Assembly: GCF_003051105.1 (NCBI RefSeq)
Contig: NZ_QAOO01000013.1
Location: 1 to 64,000 of the forward strand
DNA from: Nitrosomonas nitrosa
GTDB lineage: Bacteria > Pseudomonadota > Gammaproteobacteria > Burkholderiales > Nitrosomonadaceae
Length of the DNA stretch: 64,000 bases
Direction of reading: 5' to 3'
Shown: piece after piece, positions 57,335 through 64,000 of the stretch
How the letters are laid out: each line of letters begins with the position of its first letter
How positions within the stretch are numbered: the stretch's first letter is position 1
Made by a program: the position numbers and the translations under genes
The notes under the pieces: generated by a model
Seen by the model: only the letters and a program-made list of their open reading frames with translations
Told to the model about the DNA's origin: nothing
Database searches by the model: none

Positions 57335-58858
57335 TCAGCTTGTCAGGAATTTTTGTAGAAACGCCATAGCCCAAGCTACGCCGAAACCTGTAATATCGGT
57401 ACCGACGGCACCTAATCCCCCTTTATGATTGCAAGCTGAGAGATCCATATGCAGCCAGGGTATGTCATTGACGAATCGGCTGAGGAAGCGGCTAGCCAGG
57501 ATATGATCGAAATCGCTGTCTAGCAAGCACTGCTTGATATCGGCGATTTTGCTTTCAAGCTCCACGTCGTAATCTGCATCCATGGGAAATGCGCACACAC
57601 GTTCGCCGCTTGATTTCCCCACGGCAAGCGCTTTCTGGATCAGCGGTTCGTGATTACTGAAAACGCCGCTGTAGCGTGATCCCAGCGCGGTGTAGAGGCT
57701 GCCCGTCAGGGTGGCGAAATCAATTATCAAGTCGGGCTTTTGCCTTTCCGCCAGTGTCAGGGTATCGGCCAGTACCAGGCGACCCTCCGCATCGGTATGG
57801 ATAATTTCGATCGTCATACCATTCAATGCCGTGATGACATCATTTTGCTTGTAGGCGCGTGGGCTGATATGGTTTTGTGCGATGGCCAGCCAGCAATCGA
57901 TATTGACAGGTAAATCTGCGCGCGTTGCTGCCAACAATACGCCGAGCGCTACAGCGGAGCCATTCATATCCTCATGCATACCATGCATGAAACGCGCGGG
58001 CTTAAGATTATGCCCACCGGTATCGAAGCATATACCTTTGCCGACGAGCGCGATGGTCTTGCCCGGTTTTTTTCCATTGTGCCGCTGCAGATGAACGATC
58101 GCAGCATCTTCGGTATCGCTGCCCTGAGCGACGGCAACAAAGGCACCCGCGCCCAGCTTCCGTAATTTGGCTAGGTCATATTCCTCATATTTCCACTGTT
58201 CTCTGATTGCGAGTTTTTCAATTTGCTCCCGGTATGTCTTAGGTGTCAACTCATTGGGCGGTAAACCTGTCAATCCACGTGCCAGCAGGTTTCCTTCCGC
58301 CTGCGCGCGCAAAGATAGAAAGTAATCGGGATCTTCGTGTCCATGCAGAACGATCGATTCCAGCGGTTTTCTATCTGGCTTGAGTTTGCGGACAGGCAAG
58401 ACCGCGCCATTGATCCAGGAAATATATACCGCTAATCGCGCCAACAGTTCTCTTTGATGCGCGTTACCGTGAACCGATACATGAATTTGCGTAGGCCCTT
58501 CTTCCAGCAGTAGCTGTAATGCTTTGCGGACATGGGTGTGCTGGTCAAATACCGGCTTGCTTAAATCCACCATTGCCCACGCGCATAACGCACCGTTTTG
58601 CAGGTTGGCACATACGGGCATCTCGCTAATCTGACCTAACGGTATATCGCGCCGCAGCAACAAGGCTTTGAGTGTATGTTCGCCAGGGAGATCGATTTTG
58701 CCCGGCAGTTTTTCCAGCCTGGGAAGGAGCGTTAGAATGTGTGTGGTTTTAACGGATTCATCAAGAGGTGAGTTATTTTGTAAAAGTGTTGCAAGCATCA
58801 GCATTCCAGACAGTGTAATTAACGATATTATATCTGCTATCCTGGTGATATTTAGCAC
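57335..58858 (-). CDS. M17 leucyl aminopeptidase family protein
   Basis: This 507-residue metalloaminopeptidase has the M17 metal and catalytic residues: GKGICFDTGG, NLKP, the aspartate in HEDMNGSA, and the TDAEGRLVLAD segment. It removes N-terminal residues in peptide turnover. The frame opens at a GTG (58858) and starts with a hydrophobic segment (IISLITLSGMLMLATLL) unusual for a cytoplasmic M17 enzyme; the in-frame ATG at 58804 or one further in may be the real start. It is divergent from thyA with only 35 bases between, which also argues for a later start. Confidence 0.85.
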   Translation of the reverse strand: MLNITRIADIISLITLSGMLMLATLLQNNSPLDESVKTTHILTLLPRLEKLPGKIDLPGEHTLKALLLRRDIPLGQISEMPVCANLQNGALCAWAMVDLSKPVFDQHTHVRKALQLLLEEGPTQIHVSVHGNAHQRELLARLAVYISWINGAVLPVRKLKPDRKPLESIVLHGHEDPDYFLSLRAQAEGNLLARGLTGLPPNELTPKTYREQIEKLAIREQWKYEEYDLAKLRKLGAGAFVAVAQGSDTEDAAIVHLQRHNGKKPGKTIALVGKGICFDTGGHNLKPARFMHGMHEDMNGSAVALGVLLAATRADLPVNIDCWLAIAQNHISPRAYKQNDVITALNGMTIEIIHTDAEGRLVLADTLTLAERQKPDLIIDFATLTGSLYTALGSRYSGVFSNHEPLIQKALAVGKSSGERVCAFPMDADYDVELESKIADIKQCLLDSDFDHILASRFLSRFVNDIPWLHMDLSACNHKGGLGAVGTDITGFGVAWAMAFLQKFLTS

Positions 58859-58893
58859 GGATTTTTACTACCGCTTTATTTTAACTATTACGC

Positions 58894-59688
58894 ATGCATC
58901 AATATCTCGATCTTATGCGACATGTGCTCAAGCACGGGCATCAAAAATCGGATCGCACCGGCACCGGCACACTGTCTGTTTTTGGCTACCAAATGCGCTT
59001 TGACTTGTCAGCAGGGTTCCCGCTGGTCACAACCAAGAAATGTCATGTCAAATCGATCATTCATGAGTTGTTGTGGTTTTTGCGGGGCGATACCAATATT
59101 GCCTACCTCAAGGAAAACGGTGTATCCATCTGGGATGAATGGGCAGACGAGAAGGGTGATCTGGGGCCCATCTATGGTCATCAATGGCGTTCCTGGTCGA
59201 GCCCAGCCGGCGGCTCGATCGATCAAATCGCGCAGGTTATTGAGCAAATCAGGAAAACACCCGACTCCAGGCGGCTGATCGTGTCTGCCTGGAATGTGCA
59301 TGATCTGGATAAAATGAAATTGGCGCCATGCCATGTGCTGTTTCAGTTTTATGTGGCGAATGGCAAACTCTCCTGCCAGCTTTATCAGCGCAGTGCGGAT
59401 ATTTTTCTCGGTGTGCCGTTCAATATCGCTTCATATGCGCTGCTAACCCTAATGATTGCCCAGGTTTGCGATCTGGAGCCGGGCGATTTTGTGCATGCCT
59501 TTGGCGATGCCCATCTCTACTTGAATCATCTTGAACAGGCTAGGGAGCAGTTGCAGCGGGAGCCAAGAACATTGCCAACGATGCGCATCAATCCCTCGGT
59601 TCGCAATATTTTTGATTTTAAATATGAAGATTTTATATTGGAAAACTACCATCCCCATCCCGCTATTAAAGCGCCGGTAGCCATATGA
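58894..59688 (+). CDS. thyA: Thymidylate synthase
   Basis: This 264-residue enzyme converts dUMP to dTMP with methylene-tetrahydrofolate. The nucleophile C146 (APCHVLFQF) and the phosphate-binding R126-R127 have the same numbers as in E. coli Thy[20 protein letters not shown] and the C-terminal PAIKAPVAI are typical. The stop overlaps folA by 4 bases, coupling the two partners of the folate cycle. Confidence 0.97.
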   Translation: MHQYLDLMRHVLKHGHQKSDRTGTGTLSVFGYQMRFDLSAGFPLVTTKKCHVKSIIHELLWFLRGDTNIAYLKENGVSIWDEWADEKGDLGPIYGHQWRSWSSPAGGSIDQIAQVIEQIRKTPDSRRLIVSAWNVHDLDKMKLAPCHVLFQFYVANGKLSCQLYQRSADIFLGVPFNIASYALLTLMIAQVCDLEPGDFVHAFGDAHLYLNHLEQAREQLQREPRTLPTMRINPSVRNIFDFKYEDFILENYHPHPAIKAPVAI

Positions 59689-60191
59689 CGCGCCGTCTAT
59701 CCCTTCTGGCCGCGATGGCCAGCAATCGCGTCATCGGTCGGAACAATGCGCTTCCCTGGCGCCTCCCGGCTGATCTCAAGCGCTTCAAGGCGCTGACCAT
59801 GGGGCAGATCATTGTCATGGGCCGAAAGACCTATGAATCGATCGGCAGGCCGTTGCCAGGAAGAATCAATATCATCGTCACTCGACAGCCCGATTTGTCG
59901 GTTGCAGGCGTAACGGTTACCCGCTCGGTGGAGGAAGCGCTGACGGCCTGTCTAATTCACCCGGACAAGGAAATATTCATCATTGGCGGGGCAGAGCTTT
60001 ACCAGCAAACCTTGAAGCATTGCCAGCGCCTTTATCTAACGGAAGTACAGAAAGCATTCGAGGGCGATGCTTTTTTTCCGGAATTCGATCGCAGTGACTG
60101 GCATGAAATCGTGCGCGAGAGGCATGTGCAGGAAGAAGGCGAAAAGCTTGAATATCACTTTGTGGTGCTCGAGCGGAAACTTGTTGCATAG
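59685..60191 (+). CDS. folA: Dihydrofolate reductase
   Basis: This 168-residue enzyme regenerates tetrahydrofolate from the dihydrofolate produced by ThyA. The catalytic acid is D30 in [11 protein letters not shown] (D27 in E. coli); [16 protein letters not shown] and FIIGGAELY are the NADPH-binding segments. It overlaps thyA by 4 bases and is the last gene of the pair. Confidence 0.96.
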   Translation: MTRRLSLLAAMASNRVIGRNNALPWRLPADLKRFKALTMGQIIVMGRKTYESIGRPLPGRINIIVTRQPDLSVAGVTVTRSVEEALTACLIHPDKEIFIIGGAELYQQTLKHCQRLYLTEVQKAFEGDAFFPEFDRSDWHEIVRERHVQEEGEKLEYHFVVLERKLVA

Positions 60192-60348
60192 ATAGCTATC
60201 GGTCTGGGGTACAGGGTAATGCAATACAAGACTGATTTGTAAGGAAACATTCTTGGTAGATCACAAGGTGTCGTGATGAAATTTAGGCTATTAGAGATGT
60301 CCATGAGCTGATCAAGGTGACCCACGAGTGTTGCCATGTTCAACAAGT

Positions 60349-61023
60349 TTATTTGCCGGGTTTGTTAGTTTCAGGTTGAGTCGCGCTTGCTTGTTCGATT
60401 GCAGGGTGATTAGATTTCGCTGCTCCAAAAAACTGGCCTATTCTGCGCAGCATTCCCTTGAGCAAGGTCCATAACTTGGGTAGCAGCCAGATAGCGAGAC
60501 CGATGAAAATAACGAACAGTATCAGAAACAGTATCGGATGATTCAGTGCCGTCCAAAGGCCCGCGATAACCAGCACATCTTCGCCGATAGAAGCGGACCA
60601 GTTCGTTACCGGTTCAGGCGAGGTGTTGATCATAAGGCGCGTACCAGCTTTGGCTGCATGACTGGTTGCCGCTATGCTCCCGCCTAGAATCCCTGCAGCG
60701 ATTTCCAACGCGGGGGTGACATCGCCTACTGCGCCAGCGGCCAGCATCACCCCTGCGGGAATGCGGACAAAGGTATGCAGGGTATCCCAAGCGCTGTCCA
60801 CGCCCGGCACCTTATCGGCGAAAAATTCAATTGCGTACATCAACCCTGCTGCACCGATGACCAGAGGGTTTTCTAAAACGGCAAGTTCAGCGGGTAGCTG
60901 AATATTGTCTGTTGCGCTGCCGATGCCCAGTACCAGCATGACCGCATACAGATTGATGCCGCTTGCCCATGCGGTGCCCATGGATAACGCCAAAGTTGCT
61001 ATGAGTGCTTCATATCCGTTCAT
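60349..61023 (-). CDS. DUF4126 membrane protein
   Basis: This 224-residue inner-membrane protein has about five hydrophobic segments. The DUF4126-type stretches are ASGINLYAVMLVLG, EFFADKVPGVDSAWDTLHTFVRIP and GGSIAATSHAAKAGTR. The C-terminal 30 residues are hydrophilic. The family has no established function. It is transcribed toward folA and may form an operon with the glucokinase upstream (85 bases). Confidence 0.78.
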   Translation of the reverse strand: MNGYEALIATLALSMGTAWASGINLYAVMLVLGIGSATDNIQLPAELAVLENPLVIGAAGLMYAIEFFADKVPGVDSAWDTLHTFVRIPAGVMLAAGAVGDVTPALEIAAGILGGSIAATSHAAKAGTRLMINTSPEPVTNWSASIGEDVLVIAGLWTALNHPILFLILFVIFIGLAIWLLPKLWTLLKGMLRRIGQFFGAAKSNHPAIEQASATQPETNKPGK

Positions 61024-61108
61024 TTCATATTCTCAAAAAAATGGCTATTCTAAAAAATGGATTGAATCAATGCCACTATAGAGCAAGCCGATTGAATCGA
61101 CGATCAAC

Positions 61109-62110
61109 TCAGTCGGCTATCAAACGTTGCGCTTCCAGCTCTGCCCCCAACATCCCTACTTGAGGGTTCATGATCACATGCACCGGTATCTCGCTCATTA
61201 ACCCCGAGAAACGGCCTTTGTTTTGAAAAGCGCGCATGAAGCCGCCTTGCCTTAGGCTATCGATGATTCTGGGAGCAATGCCCCCTGCAATATAGACGCC
61301 GCTCCGACATAATCCGACCAGAGCAAGGTTTCCGGCAAAGGCACCATAGATTTCAACGAATAAATCCATTGCTTGCAATGCGACCGGATGCCGTTGTTCG
61401 AATGCGAGCGTTGTGATGGTTGCCGCGCTATCCTCATCCAACTCGACAGGCGCTATACCCGGGAACCGTGTTGGATCGGACTGCAAAAAACCGAAAATAT
61501 TGGTCAGCCCGGGTCCTGAAAGAAGACGCTCGATCGAGACACGGCCGAATTTCTTCGTTAGAAAATCGAGTAATTCCATTTGCAGGGGGGAGGTCGGTGC
61601 AAAATCAATATGCCCACCCTCGGTCGGAAGGGGGATGTAGCGTTTATTCTGCCAATGAAGCCAAGCAACACCCATGCCGGTGCCTGCACCTAATACGACA
61701 CGCATGCTGGGCTCTGTTTCTGCACCATTTTGCAGTGTCACCAGATCGGCCGGCGCTAATTTCTCGACGCCAAGTGCAATCGCCTCGAAATCGTTGATAA
61801 GTTTTACCTTGGGGATGGAAAAATCGGCTGAAAGTGCCGAAGCTTCCATCAACCACGGCAAGTTGGTCAGTTGCGCTTGCTGTGCAACGATTGGCCCGGC
61901 AATCGCAAAGCAGGCCGATGTCGGATAGCGGTTTTGTTTTTCCATTCCGGCTTTATGTAAGAAATCAGCCAGAATGTCATCGAAATCATCGTAAGCTTGG
62001 CTGTCGTATCGCTGCTCATGACAAACTTCGGTATCACCTTCTTTGACTAAGGCTATGCGTAATAAAGTCTTTGTGCCTCCGATATCGCCATAAATTAGAT
62101 AGTTATTCAT
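61109..62110 (-). CDS. glk: Glucokinase
   Basis: This 333-residue ROK/hexokinase-fold enzyme is of the proteobacterial Glk type. It has the ATP phosphate loop GDIGGTKT (8-15), the catalytic D107 in LINDFEAIA, GAGTGMGVAWL and the GGIAPR C-terminal segment. It phosphorylates glucose to glucose 6-phosphate. In a lithoautotroph it may serve turnover of stored sugar. It is 14 bases after the mtfA-like gene. Confidence 0.92.
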   Translation of the reverse strand: MNNYLIYGDIGGTKTLLRIALVKEGDTEVCHEQRYDSQAYDDFDDILADFLHKAGMEKQNRYPTSACFAIAGPIVAQQAQLTNLPWLMEASALSADFSIPKVKLINDFEAIALGVEKLAPADLVTLQNGAETEPSMRVVLGAGTGMGVAWLHWQNKRYIPLPTEGGHIDFAPTSPLQMELLDFLTKKFGRVSIERLLSGPGLTNIFGFLQSDPTRFPGIAPVELDEDSAATITTLAFEQRHPVALQAMDLFVEIYGAFAGNLALVGLCRSGVYIAGGIAPRIIDSLRQGGFMRAFQNKGRFSGLMSEIPVHVIMNPQVGMLGAELEAQRLIAD

Positions 62111-62124
62111 CTGTTACGTCCTCT

Positions 62125-62898
62125 TTATCCGTGTGAACGTTCTGCCGCCGGATCCTGGCGATAGAACGCCACGAGTTGCTGATAAACGTCTGGAAAATAT
62201 AGTTTTATTTGGCAAGGCTTTACAAAGAAAGCTTCACTCAGTACCGCAAAGAATTCAGCTGGACTGGTTGCAGCATAAGGATCGATGGCCGCTATCTCTT
62301 CCGCATCGACGCGATCGCAAAATGTGGCATACGCTTCGCTAAAAACCCGTGTCCATTCTTGTGGGTCCATGTCGGCATGGAGCGGTGGAAAGCCATTGGC
62401 TGCACCATTCAACATATCCAATTTGTGTGCGAATTCGTGAATGACGACATTATAGCCCTGATCATTATCGGTATCGGCGACATCTTCCCAGGAGAGGATA
62501 ATCGGCCCAGCCAGCCAGGATTCACCCGACACTGCCATGTGCACTGCGTGGACGACACCATTTTCGTCGACATATTCATGATCAAGAATGAACTGGCTCG
62601 GATAGACGATGATTTCCACCCAGTTACGGTAGTAATCGAGGTCCAGCCTCAGAATCAAAACACAAGCCTGTACAGCGATCATGACACGTACTACCTCGGT
62701 GACGAGAAAACCCTGAGCGCCGTTGATCACTTTTTCGTGCAAGAAAATTGTTGTCCGTTGCCGTAGAAGCGTGACTTCTGATGGCGTTAGCCTATGCAGG
62801 AAGTGCAGGCGCGCCAGCACATTCTGCCAGACTGCCTCAGTAATCGGTTCATGTTTTAAGATATGGCGTTGCCACCATTTTTTGAGCGGTCCTATCAT
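62125..62898 (-). CDS. mtfA: MtfA-like zinc-dependent peptidase (DUF980)
   Basis: From the ATG at 62898 it has 257 residues; a GTG at 62946 would add 16. The gluzincin motif H154-EFA-H158 and a downstream glutamate (E215 in AEFFAVLSEAFF) match the MtfA zinc site. The N-terminus LKKWWQRHILKHEPI is typical. E. coli MtfA binds the repressor Mlc and so affects glucose uptake; here the neighbour is glucokinase, a suggestive but unproven link. Confidence 0.88.
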   Translation of the reverse strand: MIGPLKKWWQRHILKHEPITEAVWQNVLARLHFLHRLTPSEVTLLRQRTTIFLHEKVINGAQGFLVTEVVRVMIAVQACVLILRLDLDYYRNWVEIIVYPSQFILDHEYVDENGVVHAVHMAVSGESWLAGPIILSWEDVADTDNDQGYNVVIHEFAHKLDMLNGAANGFPPLHADMDPQEWTRVFSEAYATFCDRVDAEEIAAIDPYAATSPAEFFAVLSEAFFVKPCQIKLYFPDVYQQLVAFYRQDPAAERSHG

Positions 62899-63139
62899 AA
62901 CGCCCCGGCCAGCATCAGCTTGGCAGAATGAAAAAAATGAATACACAGGTGGTTTGACTATAGCATCGTTCTGCCCGCTTTCTGTGGTTTTGGTGGCTTA
63001 AGCGATGTTAGCGCTTGAAACTGTGCCTAGATTCGTTTAAGGTCTAGCATAATGAGTGATAGACAGTCGAGAGATTGCAAAGGCTACATTTTCACAACTT
63101 CCGAGTCGGACATCAACCAGCCAATAAGGACTCCATGCT

Positions 63140-63658
63140 ATGTTCAATTTAGGTTCCATGCTCAACTTAGGTTCTACGGACCCTGTCGTGGGCAAAGCTT
63201 CTACCTTAGTGGAATGTTCGGCCATGGCTTTATTCAAGTTTATTGGTGAGGACCTCTTTCAGAATTATCCAAAATGGTCGCCAGAAGTAAAAGAACTGGA
63301 ACAACTCACGCCAGGTCCCGTGAAATTGGGAACGGAAGGGCGGCAAGTGCGGGTCGATCAAGGACGTCGTTCAGAATCTCGATTCAAAATCACTGCTTAT
63401 GAACCAGGCGAACGCTTGATACTTGTGGGAGTAGCCGAACCATTTCGTTGCGCATATGAATTGCAGGCAGTTAATCCTGATAAATCGACCAAGTTGACAT
63501 TTACTTTTGAGCTTCTGGAACTATTGGTCGTGATGCGGCCTTTCGAAGGGTTGGTCCGTGTTGCGATAAAAGATGGAGCGGCACGGACAGTGCAAAACAT
63601 CAAACGTTTGGTCGAAGCCCAACCATCCCTGAATGCTTCACTGGATACAGAGCCTTAA
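63140..63658 (+). CDS. SRPBCC-domain protein (polyketide cyclase/START-like)
   Basis: This 172-residue protein has the SRPBCC pattern: a hydrophobic start strand (VECSAMALFKFIGEDLFQNYPKWSPEVKELEQ), beta strands (GRRSESRFKITAYEPGERLILVG, TKLTFTFELLEL) and a C-terminal helix (GAARTVQNIKRLVEA). These helix-grip folds bind hydrophobic ligands or act as cyclases. AAGGA precedes the ATG. The O-methyltransferase 106 bases downstream suggests a joint role in making or modifying a small hydrophobic molecule; this is inference. Confidence 0.75.
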   Translation: MFNLGSMLNLGSTDPVVGKASTLVECSAMALFKFIGEDLFQNYPKWSPEVKELEQLTPGPVKLGTEGRQVRVDQGRRSESRFKITAYEPGERLILVGVAEPFRCAYELQAVNPDKSTKLTFTFELLELLVVMRPFEGLVRVAIKDGAARTVQNIKRLVEAQPSLNASLDTEP

Positions 63659-63764
63659 GTGCATGGCAAGTAAATTCCAGCCATCCATCATAATTAGCAA
63701 GTGAGTGGGTATCGATAGCGAGCCAGTTGGCTTCAACAAATCAGCAAAAGAAAAAGGAGGCGTA

Positions 63765-64000
63765 ATGGCACTAGATAATGGTTCCAATGTTCAAGTACCC
63801 CTGGTGGATGATAGGCCGGTATGGGATGTGGTCTTTGCGATTTATGGCTATCCAGCATTACTCCTCGCGCACCGGTTAAAGGTTTTTCCATTACTGGCGG
63901 AAGGTGCGCGCACGTTGCCGGAGATTTGTGATGCATTGAATATCAAGCCGCGTCCGGCTGAAGCGATATTGACGGCAGCAACGGCGTTAGGTTTTTTGTC
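63765..64000 (+). CDS. O-methyltransferase, N-terminal part (runs off the window)
   Basis: The gene starts at ATG 63765 with a strong AAGGAGG four bases upstream and remains open to the end of the window (78 residues). The sequence (VWDVVFAIYGYPALLLAHRLKV, ARTLPEICDALNIKPRPAEAILTAATALGFL) is the dimerisation/winged-helix domain of plant-type and CrtF/BchU-like O-methyltransferases. The catalytic domain is outside the window, so the substrate class cannot be judged. Confidence 0.7.
   Translation, partial: MALDNGSNVQVPLVDDRPVWDVVFAIYGYPALLLAHRLKVFPLLAEGARTLPEICDALNIKPRPAEAILTAATALGFL

Noticed and set aside
1-64000. CRISPR arrays, tRNA or rRNA genes, integrated phage
   Set aside because: No regularly spaced repeats, no cloverleaf or rRNA sequence and no phage genes were recognised in any part of the window.

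Overview
The window reads as a chromosomal segment of an ammonia-oxidising betaproteobacterium, most likely Nitrosomonas or a close relative. The strongest pointer is a cytochrome P460 gene (32482-33090). Supporting signs are the sulfate-assimilation locus using the APS route, the orphan PrsT-type TPR lipoprotein and the moderate base composition. The assignment is an inference from gene content; no rRNA or tRNA gene was found. Almost everything is densely packed chromosomal core genome with short intergenic gaps. The only mobile DNA seen is the 3' end of an ISL3-family transposase at the left edge.

Layout. (1) 1-156: transposase remnant. (2) 281-9076: sulfate assimilation: a siroheme sulfite reductase, APS reductase (cysH), ATP sulfurylase (cysD, cysN), and a 1178-residue Fe-S flavoprotein that looks like both subunits of an Nfn-type transhydrogenase fused in one chain. 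No cysC and no cysJ are present, so the flavoprotein is the obvious candidate electron donor to the sulfite reductase; I regard this as the most interesting item in the window. (3) 9289-12177: the membrane proton-translocating transhydrogenase pntAA-pntAB-pntB with a strong terminator. (4) 12298-18764: a zinc-ribbon/Sel1 membrane protein, the PrsT-like TPR lipoprotein, and two nucleotide-sugar enzymes for UDP-GalNAc(A)-type sugars, suggesting surface polysaccharide. (5) 18919-25654, minus strand: an iscR-iscA-sufBCDSU-nfu iron-sulfur assembly operon, headed by two tandem IscR sites overlapping a clear promoter.

(6) 25767-27015: about 1.25 kb with no supportable gene. (7) 27016-31541: aroK-aroB-dgt, an exported ankyrin protein and a Sel1 lipoprotein. 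(8) 31669-38044: nitroreductase, cytochrome P460 with a redoxin, glyoxalase II, a methyltransferase, rnhA, dnaQ-type exonuclease and a class III aminotransferase. (9) 38469-47727: the classic ndk-rlmN-pilF-rodZ-ispG-hisS-yfgM-bamB-der run, with overlapping or nearly touching genes. (10) 47758-51213: a fused LplT/Aas phospholipid-remodelling protein. (11) 51582-55674: nrdA and nrdB with a candidate NrdR box and a strong terminator. (12) 55914-62898: MltD, an M17 aminopeptidase, thyA-folA, a DUF4126 membrane protein, glucokinase and MtfA-like peptidase. (13) 63140-64000: an SRPBCC protein and the start of an O-methyltransferase that runs off the window.

The redox themes connect: Fe-S assembly (suf), Fe-S consumers (sulfite reductase, APS reductase, Nfn-like fusion, IspG, RlmN) and NADPH supply (pnt) lie within one 45-kb stretch. 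Whether they are co-regulated cannot be read from the sequence beyond the IscR sites in front of the suf operon.
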